Assembly: GCA_016292545.1 (NCBI GenBank)
Contig: JAEDIG010000017.1
Location: forward strand, 1-28,345
Reading direction: 5' to 3'
DNA from: Bacteroidaceae bacterium
GTDB lineage: Bacteria > Bacteroidota > Bacteroidia > Bacteroidales > Bacteroidaceae
DNA: 28,345 bases
Part shown: positions 16,459 to 23,866 of the stretch, in pieces
Layout: each line of letters opens with the position of its first letter
Numbering within the stretch: position 1 is the first letter of the stretch
Notes under the pieces: model-generated
What the model saw: only the letters and a program-made list of their open reading frames with translations
Databases searched by the model: none
Told to the model about the DNA's origin: nothing
Position numbers and translations under genes: made by a program

Positions 16459-17654
16459 AACTGATATGGAAACTCTTGCGCCGCCACGTGAGCATCCTGC
16501 AGCTGGCGGGCTTTCTTCTGGCCAATCTGCTGGGCATGCTCATCGTGCTCCTCAGCATCCAGTTCTATCGCGATGTGAATCCGCTCTTCGGGCAGGACGA
16601 CGGCATCATCAAACCCGACTACCTGATTGTGAACAAGCAGGTGGGCGCACTCGATGCGCTGGGGCTGGGTGCATCCGGCTTTACCGAGGAGGAAATCCAG
16701 GACTTGCGCCGACAGCCGTTCTGCAAGCGTGCCGACGGATTTGTGAGCAGCCAGTACAAGGTGTCGTGTAGCCTGGGGCTTGAGGGGGGTGTGTCGATGG
16801 GCACGGCTCTGTTTTTCGAGAGTGTGCCTTCTGTATATGTGGATGCGCGGGAGGAGGACTGGAAGTTTGATGCCGCCAACCCCGTAATCCCCATCATTCT
16901 TCCGCGCAACTATCTTTCAATCTATAATTTCGGCTTTGCCTCCAGCCAGTCGCTGCCCAAGATTTCCGAGTCCATGGCCGGTATGCTTGACCTCAATGTG
17001 AGGATGAGTGCAGCCGGACGCACGGAAACGATGCGTGCCCGTGTGGTGGGATTCAGCAGCCGCATCAATACAATTCTGGTTCCCGAGCCGTTTATGCAGT
17101 GGAGCAATGCGCTGCTGGCTCCTGAGGCCACTCCGCAGCCTTCCCGGCTCATTGTGGAAGTGGGCAATCCGGCCGATGATGCAATTGTCACCTATCTGGA
17201 AAAACATCACTACGAACTGGAACAGGACAAGCTCGATTCCGGACGCATCACCTATTTTCTGAAGGTGGTCACAGCCTTGGTGGTGGGTGTGGGCTTGCTC
17301 ATAAGCGCCCTGTCGTTCTACATTCTGATGCTCAGCATCTATCTGCTGGTGCAGAAGAACACCGAAAAGTTGCGCAACCTGTTGCTTATCGGCTACACGC
17401 CCTGGCAGGTGGGTGCTCCCTACCAGTGTCTGGCAGTGGGTGCCAATGCGCTCGTGCTTGTGGTGGCATGGCTGGCGGTGTGGCTGGTGCGTAGGTGCTA
17501 CATGGATATGCTTTGGAACATGTTCCCCCAGATTCAGGAGCCATCGCTTCTTCCTACCTTTGCCATTGGGCTGGGGCTTTTCCTGCTGGTGGCCCTTGTG
17601 GATGTAGCCGCTATCCACCACAGGGTAATGGCCATCTGGCATCGCAGGGAGTAG
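16455..17654 (+). CDS. ABC transporter permease, FtsX-like (LolE/MacB type)
   Basis: A 399-residue membrane protein with the FtsX layout: one N-terminal helix (LQLAGFLLANLLGMLIVLLS), a large periplasmic domain of about 230 residues, then three C-terminal helices (VVTALVVGVGLLISALSFYI, the segment around ANALVLVVAWLAVWLV, and FAIGLGLFLLVALVDVAAI). This four-helix arrangement is shared by LolC/E, MacB and FtsX, which use conformational change rather than a channel. It overlaps its ATPase gene by 4 bp. With the membrane-anchored protein upstream it probably forms an envelope complex; lipoprotein release, efflux or signalling cannot be separated on sequence. A 41-bp gap with a palindrome follows. 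Confidence 0.88.
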   Translation: MKLIWKLLRRHVSILQLAGFLLANLLGMLIVLLSIQFYRDVNPLFGQDDGIIKPDYLIVNKQVGALDALGLGASGFTEEEIQDLRRQPFCKRADGFVSSQYKVSCSLGLEGGVSMGTALFFESVPSVYVDAREEDWKFDAANPVIPIILPRNYLSIYNFGFASSQSLPKISESMAGMLDLNVRMSAAGRTETMRARVVGFSSRINTILVPEPFMQWSNALLAPEATPQPSRLIVEVGNPADDAIVTYLEKHHYELEQDKLDSGRITYFLKVVTALVVGVGLLISALSFYILMLSIYLLVQKNTEKLRNLLLIGYTPWQVGAPYQCLAVGANALVLVVAWLAVWLVRRCYMDMLWNMFPQIQEPSLLPTFAIGLGLFLLVALVDVAAIHHRVMAIWHRRE

Positions 17655-17660
17655 TCAGCG

Positions 17661-17676
17661 ATAGTGAAATCACTAT
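17661..17676. promoter_or_regulatory. 16-bp palindrome before the amino-sugar salvage genes
   Basis: ATAGTGA and TCACTAT form 7-bp arms around AA, 20 bp before the ATG of the kinase gene and followed by an AT-only stretch. It could be an operator for a dimeric regulator, or a weak hairpin ending the preceding operon. It is the only symmetrical site in this 41-bp gap. Confidence 0.4.
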
Positions 17677-17695
17677 AATATATATATATGTATAA

Positions 17696-19228
17696 ATGGA
17701 ACAACTGAAAGAATTATATAACCATCATTTTGGCCGTGCATGCAGCCGGTGTGAGACACTTCCAGCCTCTGGCAGCAACCGGCAGTATTTCCGCTTGTGG
17801 GACGATAACGGACAAACGGTGATAGGTGTTGTGGGTACGAGCCTGGAGGAGAACAACGCCTTCTGCTATCTGTCGCGCCACTTTGTGTTGCGTCGTCTTC
17901 CTGTGCCCGAGGTAATCTGCAGCAGCAACGACGGCATGCGCTATCTGCAGACCGACCTTGGAAGTCTGTCGCTCTTTGATGCCCTCAAGGGAGGGCGCGA
18001 TGCCGGCGGACGCTACAACAGCCATGAGCGTGAACTGCTTCGCCGCACTGTTGCGGCATTGCCCGACATGCAGATACGCGGAGCACGCAATCTTGATTTC
18101 TCGCGCTGCTATCCCCAGCCCGAGATGGATACCACCAACGTGCTCTTTGACCTCAACTATTTCAAGTATCTGTTCCTGAAAACAGCCGATGTGGATTTCC
18201 ACGAGATGAAGCTGGAGGCTTCGTTCCAGCTTATGTCGCGCGATATAGCCAACATCCAGGGCACCGCTTTCATGTATCGCGATTTCCAGGCACGAAACGT
18301 GATGCTGGATGCACAGGAGAACCCGCATTTCATCGATTTCCAGGGCGGACGGAGGGGGCCTGTGCAATACGATCTGGCCAGCTTCCTGTGGCAGGCTTCG
18401 GCACGCTACAGCGAGGATCTGCGCGAGGAGCTGATAGGCGTGTATCTGGACAATCTGAAGCACTACACCGAGGTCAATGAATACGTCTTCCGCAAGGACT
18501 TGCAGCTGTGTGTGCTCTTCCGCACCCTCCAGGTGCTGGGTGCCTATGGCTACCGGGGGTTCTATCAGCGCAAACAGCATTTCATCGACAGCATTCCTCC
18601 TGCCATCGACAACCTGCGCAAGCTGCTCATGGGCGGCCACTGCCCCTATCCCTATCTCAACGAGGTGCTCACCCGTCTGGTGGAACTGCCACGTTTCGCT
18701 CCCAAGGCGCAGCAGCCTGTGCAGCGTGCCGACGGCTACAAGATAACCACCGTGAACCCCTACAAGTCGCATCCCACTGATGGACCGGCTACTTTCAGCA
18801 AGTACGACGGCAAGGGACCACTTGTGGTGAAAGTGTTCAGCTTCTCCTATCGCAAGGGCATTCCTGAGGACGAGAGCGGAAACGGAGGCGGCTATGTGTT
18901 TGACTGCCGCAGCACCCATAACCCCGGACGCTATGAGCCCTACAAGCAGCTCACCGGACTTGACGAGCCTGTCATCCGCTTTCTGGAGGATGACGGAGAA
19001 ATCCTCACCTTCCTCGACAGTGTCTATCGGCTGGCCGATGCCCATGTGAAGCGCTACATCCAGCGCGGATTCACCAGCCTGATGTTCTGCTTCGGCTGCA
19101 CGGGCGGACAGCACCGCAGCGTGTACAGTGCCGAGCATCTGGCCCTTCATCTCCATGAGAAATATGGCCTGGAGATTCATGTGTGCCACCGCGAACAGCA
19201 TATTCAGAAAATACTTCCTGCCCGATGA
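17696..19228 (+). CDS. AmgK-like amino-sugar kinase fused to a RapZ C-terminal domain
   Basis: A 510-residue two-domain protein. Residues 1 to about 340 are an aminoglycoside-phosphotransferase-type kinase: GSNRQYFRL nucleotide region, catalytic loop YRDFQARNVML near residue 193 and metal-binding HFIDFQGGRRGPVQYDL near 213-230. This branch matches AmgK, which phosphorylates MurNAc or GlcNAc at C1 in cell-wall recycling. Residues from about 376 (VVKVFSFSYRKGIP) to the end match the C-terminal domain of RapZ, including YVFDCR, HNPG, LTGLDEPV and GCTGGQHRSVY near 467; in E. coli that domain binds GlcN6P. RapZ's own N-terminal P-loop domain is absent. It overlaps the MurU-like gene by 4 bp. Feedback sensing by the RapZ part is inference. 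Confidence 0.9.
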   Translation: MEQLKELYNHHFGRACSRCETLPASGSNRQYFRLWDDNGQTVIGVVGTSLEENNAFCYLSRHFVLRRLPVPEVICSSNDGMRYLQTDLGSLSLFDALKGGRDAGGRYNSHERELLRRTVAALPDMQIRGARNLDFSRCYPQPEMDTTNVLFDLNYFKYLFLKTADVDFHEMKLEASFQLMSRDIANIQGTAFMYRDFQARNVMLDAQENPHFIDFQGGRRGPVQYDLASFLWQASARYSEDLREELIGVYLDNLKHYTEVNEYVFRKDLQLCVLFRTLQVLGAYGYRGFYQRKQHFIDSIPPAIDNLRKLLMGGHCPYPYLNEVLTRLVELPRFAPKAQQPVQRADGYKITTVNPYKSHPTDGPATFSKYDGKGPLVVKVFSFSYRKGIPEDESGNGGGYVFDCRSTHNPGRYEPYKQLTGLDEPVIRFLEDDGEILTFLDSVYRLADAHVKRYIQRGFTSLMFCFGCTGGQHRSVYSAEHLALHLHEKYGLEIHVCHREQHIQKILPAR

Positions 19229-19953
19229 AAACAATGATTTTTGCAGCGGGGTTGGGCACACGCCTCAAACCCCTTACCGACAACATGCCCAAGGCACTGG
19301 TGGAAGTGGACGGGAAACCGCTCCTGCAGCATCTGCTGGAGAAACTCAAGCGTCAGGGCTGTACCGGGGCGGTCATCAATGTACATCATTTTGCCAACAT
19401 GATTGAGGACTGGTGCCGTTCCCATCCCATGGGCATGGACATACGTTTCAGTGATGAACGCGAAGAGCTGCTCGAAACGGGGGGGGCCATCCGCCATGCC
19501 TCCCCCCTGTTGGGCAACGCTCCTTTTCTCATCCACAATGTGGACATACTGAGCAATGCCGATTTGGCCCGTTTCTATCGACAAAGCATTGGCTTTCAGG
19601 CTTCGCTGATGGTGAGCACTCGCCCCAGCCGCCGCCAGCTCCTCTTTGACGACGACATGCGGCTGATGGGATGGACCAATCTGGACACCCATGAGGTGAA
19701 AACTCCCTTTCCATCGCTTTGTGTGGAAAAGTGCCGCTCGTATGCCTTCTCGGGCATCCATGTGATGAACCCGCGCCTTTTCAGCTATTTCCCCCAGTGG
19801 CCCCGCAGGTTCGGCATCATGGACTTCTATCTGAGCATCTGTGACCGCGAACCCATAGTGGGCCATGTGGAGGAGGATTTGAAACTGGTGGATGTGGGCA
19901 AGCTCGATACCCTGCCGACGGCTGCCGGGTTTCTCCATTCCATCCAACCGTAG
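19225..19953 (+). CDS. MurU-like sugar-1-phosphate nucleotidyltransferase
   Basis: A 242-residue nucleotidyltransferase. The N-terminus MKTMIFAAGLGTRLKPLTDN carries the GxGTRLxPLT signature, followed by PKALVEVDGKPLL and a metal-binding aspartate in FLIHNVDILSNAD. The ATG at 19225 overlaps the stop of the kinase gene by 4 bp; upstream ATGs in the same frame lie inside the kinase gene. With an AmgK-like kinase directly upstream, the likely reaction is MurNAc-1-phosphate plus UTP to UDP-MurNAc (the anabolic recycling route described for Pseudomonas and Tannerella). A role with another sugar-1-phosphate cannot be excluded from sequence alone. mfd follows after 16 bp. Confidence 0.87.
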   Translation: MKTMIFAAGLGTRLKPLTDNMPKALVEVDGKPLLQHLLEKLKRQGCTGAVINVHHFANMIEDWCRSHPMGMDIRFSDEREELLETGGAIRHASPLLGNAPFLIHNVDILSNADLARFYRQSIGFQASLMVSTRPSRRQLLFDDDMRLMGWTNLDTHEVKTPFPSLCVEKCRSYAFSGIHVMNPRLFSYFPQWPRRFGIMDFYLSICDREPIVGHVEEDLKLVDVGKLDTLPTAAGFLHSIQP

Positions 19954-19969
19954 AACCGAAATTTCCGAC

Positions 19970-22900
19970 ATGCAAATACAAGCACTAACCCAGGCATACG
20001 CCTCCCACCCGCAGGTGAAGGCCCTCTGGCATGCCATCCATGCCACCAAGGGACCCGTCTGCCTGTGTGGCATGCAGGGCAGTTCACTCCCGATGTCTTT
20101 TGCCGCATTGTTTGGGCAGATGTCCAAGACACATGCCGCCCCTCTTCTTTTTGTGATGAACGATGCCGAAGAGGCAGGCTATTTCTTCCACGACCTCCAT
20201 CAGATGCTCCCCGATGGTAGCGTGCTGTTTTTCCCAAGCAGTTTCCGTCGTGACGTGAAATACGGCCAGCGCGATGCCGACAACGAGATTATGCGCACCG
20301 AGGTACTCACGCACCTCCAGGGTGGTTCTGCCCTCTGCTATGTGGTCACCTATCCTCAGGCCTTGGCCGAGATGGTGGTCACGCGCGACACGCTGTCCCA
20401 TCTGAGCCTGACCCTCCGTCAGGGGGAGAAGGCCGAGCCTGCAACGGTGCAGGAAATGCTTGTGGAACTGGGGTTCACCCGCACCGACTATGTGTATGCC
20501 CCCGGCCAGTTTGCTGTCCGCGGCAGTCTGGTGGATGTGTATGCCTTTAACAACGAAAACCCCTACCGCATCGATTTCTTCGGCGATGAGGTGGACAGCA
20601 TACGCCTTTTCAACGTGAGCGACCAGCTCAGCATCTCGCGCCTTGAGAAGGTGACCATTGTGCCCAATCTGACCGCATCGGCCCAACGCATGCAATGTTT
20701 TCTGGACTTCCTCAATCCTGCCACCCTGGTGGTGAGCCCCGATTTGAAACTGGCATGCGACATGGTGGAGCAAACCTACCGCCAGGGCTTCACCGCCCAG
20801 GCATTGGCCGTGGAGGCTGTCACTGAAGTAGATGAGCACGAGGCGCGCCTGCAGCTGGAGCGTGACATGCTGCTGGTGAAGCCCGATGTGTTCCGCCGGA
20901 AGGCAGGTGCGTTCAGGCTGTTGTCGGTCAGACCTCAACCCGAGGCGGAGGCTCCGGGTGCAGTGGTGCATTTCCACACCCGTCCGCAGCCGCAGTTCAA
21001 CAAGAACTTTGAGCTGCTCTTCCAGACGCTCCAGCCATACGTGGCTCAGGGTTTCAGCCTCTACATGCTGGCCGACAGCGAGAAGCAGAACCAGCGGCTG
21101 GCACAGATATTCGCCGACCATACGCCGAGCTATTCCTTTATTCCTGTGGACCATACCATACACGGAGGTTTTTTGGACGACGACCTGAAGGCTGTTTTCC
21201 TAACCGATCATCAGATATTCGACCGTTTCCACAAGTTCAACGTCAGTGCCGAGCGTGCCCGCCAAGGCCGTGTAGCCCTCACGCTGAAGGAGTTGCAGCA
21301 GTTTGAGCTGGGTGACTATGTGGTCCACATCGACCACGGCATAGGGCGTTTTGGTGGGCTTGTGCGCATCCCCAACGGCGACAGGACGCAGGAGGTCATA
21401 AAGATTATCTACAAGAACGACGATGTCATTTTTGTGAGCATCCACAGCCTCCACAAAATATATAAGTACAAGGGACGCGAGGGCGAGCAGCCGCGCATCA
21501 ATGCCCTGGGCACCGGTGCATGGGAGCGCATGAAGGAGCGCACCAAGGCCAAGATAAAGGACATTGCGCGCGACCTCATCCTCCTCTACAGCAAGCGACG
21601 CGAGGAAAAGGGGTTCGCCTTCAGCCCCGACTCCTACCTTCAGCACGAGTTGGAGGCATCGTTCCGCTATGAGGACACGCCCGACCAGCTGAAGGCCACC
21701 AACGATGTGAAGGCCGACATGGAGCGCGCCCGCCCCATGGACCGTCTGGTTTGTGGCGACGTGGGCTTTGGCAAGACCGAGGTGGCCATACGAGCCGCCT
21801 TCAAAGCGTGTGCCGACGGAAAGCAGGTGGCAGTGATGGTGCCCACCACGGTGCTGGCCTATCAGCATCTGAACACATTCAAGGAACGTTTGCGCGACAT
21901 GCCAGTGCGTGTGGAATATCTCAGTCGTGCCCGCACGCCGGCCCAGACGAAGGCCTTGCTGGCCGATCTGGCCGAAGGTCGTATCGACATCATCGTGGGC
22001 ACCCAGAAACTCATTGGCAAGAGCGTGCGGTTCAAGGACCTGGGCCTTCTCATCATCGACGAGGAACAGAAGTTCGGTGTGGCCACCAAAGAGCGCATCC
22101 GCCAGCTCAAGCCCAATGTGGACACACTCACGCTCACAGCCACCCCCATTCCCCGCACCCTGCAGTTCAGCCTGATGGGTGCGCGCGACCTCAGCGTCAT
22201 CCAGACACCGCCCCCCAACCGCTATCCCATCCAGACCCAGGTGTGCCCCTTCAGCCCCGAAATCATCGCCGAGGCCGTCAACTTCGAGATGGGCCGTGGC
22301 GGGCAGGTGTTTCTGGTGAGCAACCGTGTGTCGAGCCTCACGGAACTGCAGTCGCTCATCCAGAAGTATGTGCCTGATGCACGCACGGTGGTGGGCCATG
22401 GCCAGATGCCTCCGGGCAAACTGGAGGAGGTGGTGCTGGGTTTTGCCAATTATGACTATGATGTGCTCATCAGCACCACCATCATCGAGAGCGGCATCGA
22501 CATCCCCAATGCCAACACCATCATTGTGAACGCTGCGCAGAATTTCGGGCTGAGCGACCTCCACCAGATGCGCGGGCGTGTGGGTCGCAGCAACAGGAAG
22601 GCGTTCTGCTATCTCCTGGCACCGCCCCTTTCTCTGCTCAATACCGATGCCCGCCGACGCCTTCAGGCCATCGAGAACTTCAGCGACCTTGGCAGCGGTT
22701 TCCACATTGCCATGCAGGACCTCGACATCCGTGGTGCGGGCAATCTGCTGGGAGCCGAACAGAGCGGTTTCATCGCCGACCTGGGCTATGAAACCTATCA
22801 GAAGATTCTCTCTCAGGCCGTGAAGGAGCTGCGCAACAATGAGTTCAGCGACCTCTATGCCGAGGAAGTGCGTTCAGGCGAACGAAGCGAAGGCACGGAC

Positions 22901-23350
22901 TTCGTGGACGAATGCCTGTTCGAGACCGATATCCAGATGTGCTTCAGCGAACAGTATGTCCCCACAGGAAGTGAGCGTCTGATGCTCTACCGAGAGCTGG
23001 ACGGCTTGCAGTCCGACGAACAGGTGGATGCCTTCGTAAAGCGCATGGAGGACCGTTTCGGCCCCATCCCCAACGAGGGCATGGAACTGGTTCATGTGGT
23101 GGTGCTTCGCCGGTTGGGCCGCTATTTCGGTGTGGAGCGCATTGTGCTCAAGCGCGGCCGCATGAGGCTGTATTTCATTGCTAACCCCGAGAGTCCATTC
23201 TACCAGAGCAAGGCCTTCGACCGCATCATCCAGTTTGCCACTGCCAATGCCCACCGCTGCCGCATGGAGGAGTCGTCGGCCCGTGCCAGCCTCCTCATTT
23301 CCGATGTGGGAAGTGTAAGGGAAGCTGTGGAGCTGCTCAAGAGGATTTAG
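19970..23350 (+). CDS. mfd: Transcription-repair coupling factor Mfd
   Basis: An 1126-residue protein from MQIQALTQAY (an upstream in-frame ATG lies inside the murU-like gene). Layout: a UvrB-like N-terminal module (DYVYAPGQFAVRGSLVDVYA, RIDFFGDEVDSIRLF), the RNA-polymerase-interacting domain (GDYVVHIDHGIGRFGGL near residue 450), superfamily-2 translocase motifs GDVGFGKTE (Walker A near 596) and IIDEEQKFGV (motif II near 697), TLTATPIPRTLQFSL, and QMRGRVGRSNRKAFCY, then the C-terminal TRCF domain. Mfd pushes stalled RNA polymerase off lesions and recruits UvrA. It is the last gene of the rightward housekeeping run; the downstream DNA changes abruptly to repeats. Confidence 0.97.
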   Translation: MQIQALTQAYASHPQVKALWHAIHATKGPVCLCGMQGSSLPMSFAALFGQMSKTHAAPLLFVMNDAEEAGYFFHDLHQMLPDGSVLFFPSSFRRDVKYGQRDADNEIMRTEVLTHLQGGSALCYVVTYPQALAEMVVTRDTLSHLSLTLRQGEKAEPATVQEMLVELGFTRTDYVYAPGQFAVRGSLVDVYAFNNENPYRIDFFGDEVDSIRLFNVSDQLSISRLEKVTIVPNLTASAQRMQCFLDFLNPATLVVSPDLKLACDMVEQTYRQGFTAQALAVEAVTEVDEHEARLQLERDMLLVKPDVFRRKAGAFRLLSVRPQPEAEAPGAVVHFHTRPQPQFNKNFELLFQTLQPYVAQGFSLYMLADSEKQNQRLAQIFADHTPSYSFIPVDHTIHGGFLDDDLKAVFLTDHQIFDRFHKFNVSAERARQGRVALTLKELQQFELGDYVVHIDHGIGRFGGLVRIPNGDRTQEVIKIIYKNDDVIFVSIHSLHKIYKYKGREGEQPRINALGTGAWERMKERTKAKIKDIARDLILLYSKRREEKGFAFSPDSYLQHELEASFRYEDTPDQLKATNDVKADMERARPMDRLVCGDVGFGKTEVAIRAAFKACADGKQVAVMVPTTVLAYQHLNTFKERLRDMPVRVEYLSRARTPAQTKALLADLAEGRIDIIVGTQKLIGKSVRFKDLGLLIIDEEQKFGVATKERIRQLKPNVDTLTLTATPIPRTLQFSLMGARDLSVIQTPPPNRYPIQTQVCPFSPEIIAEAVNFEMGRGGQVFLVSNRVSSLTELQSLIQKYVPDARTVVGHGQMPPGKLEEVVLGFANYDYDVLISTTIIESGIDIPNANTIIVNAAQNFGLSDLHQMRGRVGRSNRKAFCYLLAPPLSLLNTDARRRLQAIENFSDLGSGFHIAMQDLDIRGAGNLLGAEQSGFIADLGYETYQKILSQAVKELRNNEFSDLYAEEVRSGERSEGTDFVDECLFETDIQMCFSEQYVPTGSERLMLYRELDGLQSDEQVDAFVKRMEDRFGPIPNEGMELVHVVVLRRLGRYFGVERIVLKRGRMRLYFIANPESPFYQSKAFDRIIQFATANAHRCRMEESSARASLLISDVGSVREAVELLKRI

Positions 23351-23392
23351 CCTGCATTGAAAATGCCTGCCAACTTCCTAGGCGATAAGATT

Positions 23393-23418
23393 AATAACCT
23401 TGCGGCGATAAGGTTATT
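23393..23418. terminator. Stem-loop after mfd
   Basis: AATAACCTT and AAGGTTATT form a perfect 9-bp stem with an 8-nt loop, 42 bp past the mfd stop. No T-run follows on either strand, so it may be a transcript-stabilising hairpin instead of an intrinsic terminator. GGCGATAAG occurs as a direct repeat at 23381 and 23404 around it. Confidence 0.45.
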
Positions 23419-23421
23419 ATT

Positions 23422-23496
23422 AATCCACAGATGTCAGACAGATTTAAAACAGATGAGTCTTTTCTGTCTTACATCTGTCTCACATCTGCGGAAGAT
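23422..23496. repeat. Large imperfect hairpin with CAGATGT/ACATCTG arms
   Basis: The arm CAGATGTCAGACAG at 23428-23441 pairs with CTGTCTCACATCTG at 23475-23488 (one mismatch), and also with a second copy CTGTCTTACATCTG at 23464-23477, 11 bp earlier. Flanking AATCC and GG..ATT extend the pairing. It resembles the ACAGATG-type intergenic repeats seen in Bacteroidetes genomes. No coding frame is visible in it. Confidence 0.6.
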
Positions 23497-23505
23497 TATT
23501 TATGT

Positions 23506-23562
23506 CCACAGAACACACTGAATACACAGAAAAAAAATCCGTGACATCCGTGTCCTCCGTGG
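23506..23562. repeat. Imperfect hairpin of CACAGA and TCCGTG repeats
   Basis: A left arm (23506-23530) built of CACAGA/CACTGA-like units faces a right arm (23538-23562) built of TCCGTG units at 9-bp spacing, separated by an A-run. The arms pair with A:C mismatches or G:U-type pairs, CCAC against GTGG at the outer end. It belongs with the neighbouring hairpin as repetitive non-coding DNA. Confidence 0.5.
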
Positions 23563-23629
23563 ATAAAAAACGGTATTGCAATATGTCAAAGACCTCATGT
23601 CATCAGGTGGTTATTTCCTTTTGACGATG

Positions 23630-23660
23630 CAAAGTTAGTGAACAAATGACCCGAATTCAA
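23630..23660 (-). promoter_or_regulatory. Leftward Bacteroidetes-type promoter without a gene
   Basis: On the minus strand TTG (23658-23660) is followed after 20 bp by TAACTTTG (23630-23637), then GCATCGT, the same TAACTTTGCATCGT string as at the promoter upstream of DUF5063. It points left into the hairpin repeats and the end of mfd. No credible frame lies downstream of it. It may be the remnant of a lost gene or drive a non-coding RNA. Confidence 0.5.
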
Positions 23661-23715
23661 GCATATTCATTCCCGTTCAAAAACTGTTCAGAAACAGTGG
23701 AATCCACGCACCTCT

Positions 23716-23741
23716 CGTTCACTCCCGTTCACCACCGTTCA
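23716..23741. repeat. Three CGTTCA repeats at exact 10-bp spacing
   Basis: CGTTCA occurs at 23716, 23726 and 23736, so all copies face the same side of the helix. Related copies lie at 23674 (CGTTCA) and 23685 (TGTTCA). They occupy the stretch between the leftward promoter and the palindrome array, where an activator or repressor could bind cooperatively. Confidence 0.6.
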
Positions 23742-23825
23742 AAGGTTCTATGGACGTACGTCCTGGCACCCTTAGGACGTACGTCCATAACCCCTAACGC
23801 CGTACGTCCATAGACCCTTTGAACG
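23736..23825. repeat. 25-nt inverted repeat across the palindrome array
   Basis: The arms 23736-23760 and 23801-23825 are reverse complements at 24 of 25 positions; each includes CGTTCAAAGG (or its complement) and ends in CGTACG. The 40-bp centre holds the second array unit. As RNA or single-stranded DNA this would form a strong cruciform-like hairpin. No coding frame is seen on either strand that would explain it. Confidence 0.7.
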
Positions 23826-23866
23826 TACGTCCATAGCACCCCTGGTCGTACGACCATAAAAAACCG
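23752..23866. repeat. Five-unit, 23-bp palindromic tandem array
   Basis: CGTACG occurs at 23755, 23778, 23801, 23824 and 23847, exactly 23 bp apart, and the fifth unit ends on the base before the ATG at 23867. Units 1 and 2 carry the perfect palindrome GGACGTACGTCC. Unit 5 carries GGTCGTACGACC, also perfect, with paired compensating changes. Units 3 and 4 are partly symmetrical. Four units continue with ATA and most with a C-rich tail. A period of 23 is not a multiple of three, so it is not a coding repeat. Confidence 0.85.

Noticed and set aside
17714..19261. 515-residue minus-strand frame opposite the kinase-RapZ fusion
   Set aside because: Antisense shadow; the plus strand has clear kinase and RapZ motifs.
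19892..19969. Upstream extension of mfd by 26 residues
   Set aside because: The extra residues are the out-of-frame end of the MurU-like gene; MQIQALTQAY at 19970 is the natural start.
21200..22705. 501-residue minus-strand frame opposite mfd
   Set aside because: Antisense shadow of a well-conserved gene.
23498..23602. Minus-strand frame of about 34 codons after the leftward promoter
   Set aside because: It runs through hairpin repeats, has no recognisable content and no reason beyond chance to be a gene.
23752..23866. CRISPR array
   Set aside because: The repeated core is only about 12 bp, the period is 23 bp, the intervening parts are themselves similar and no cas gene is present.
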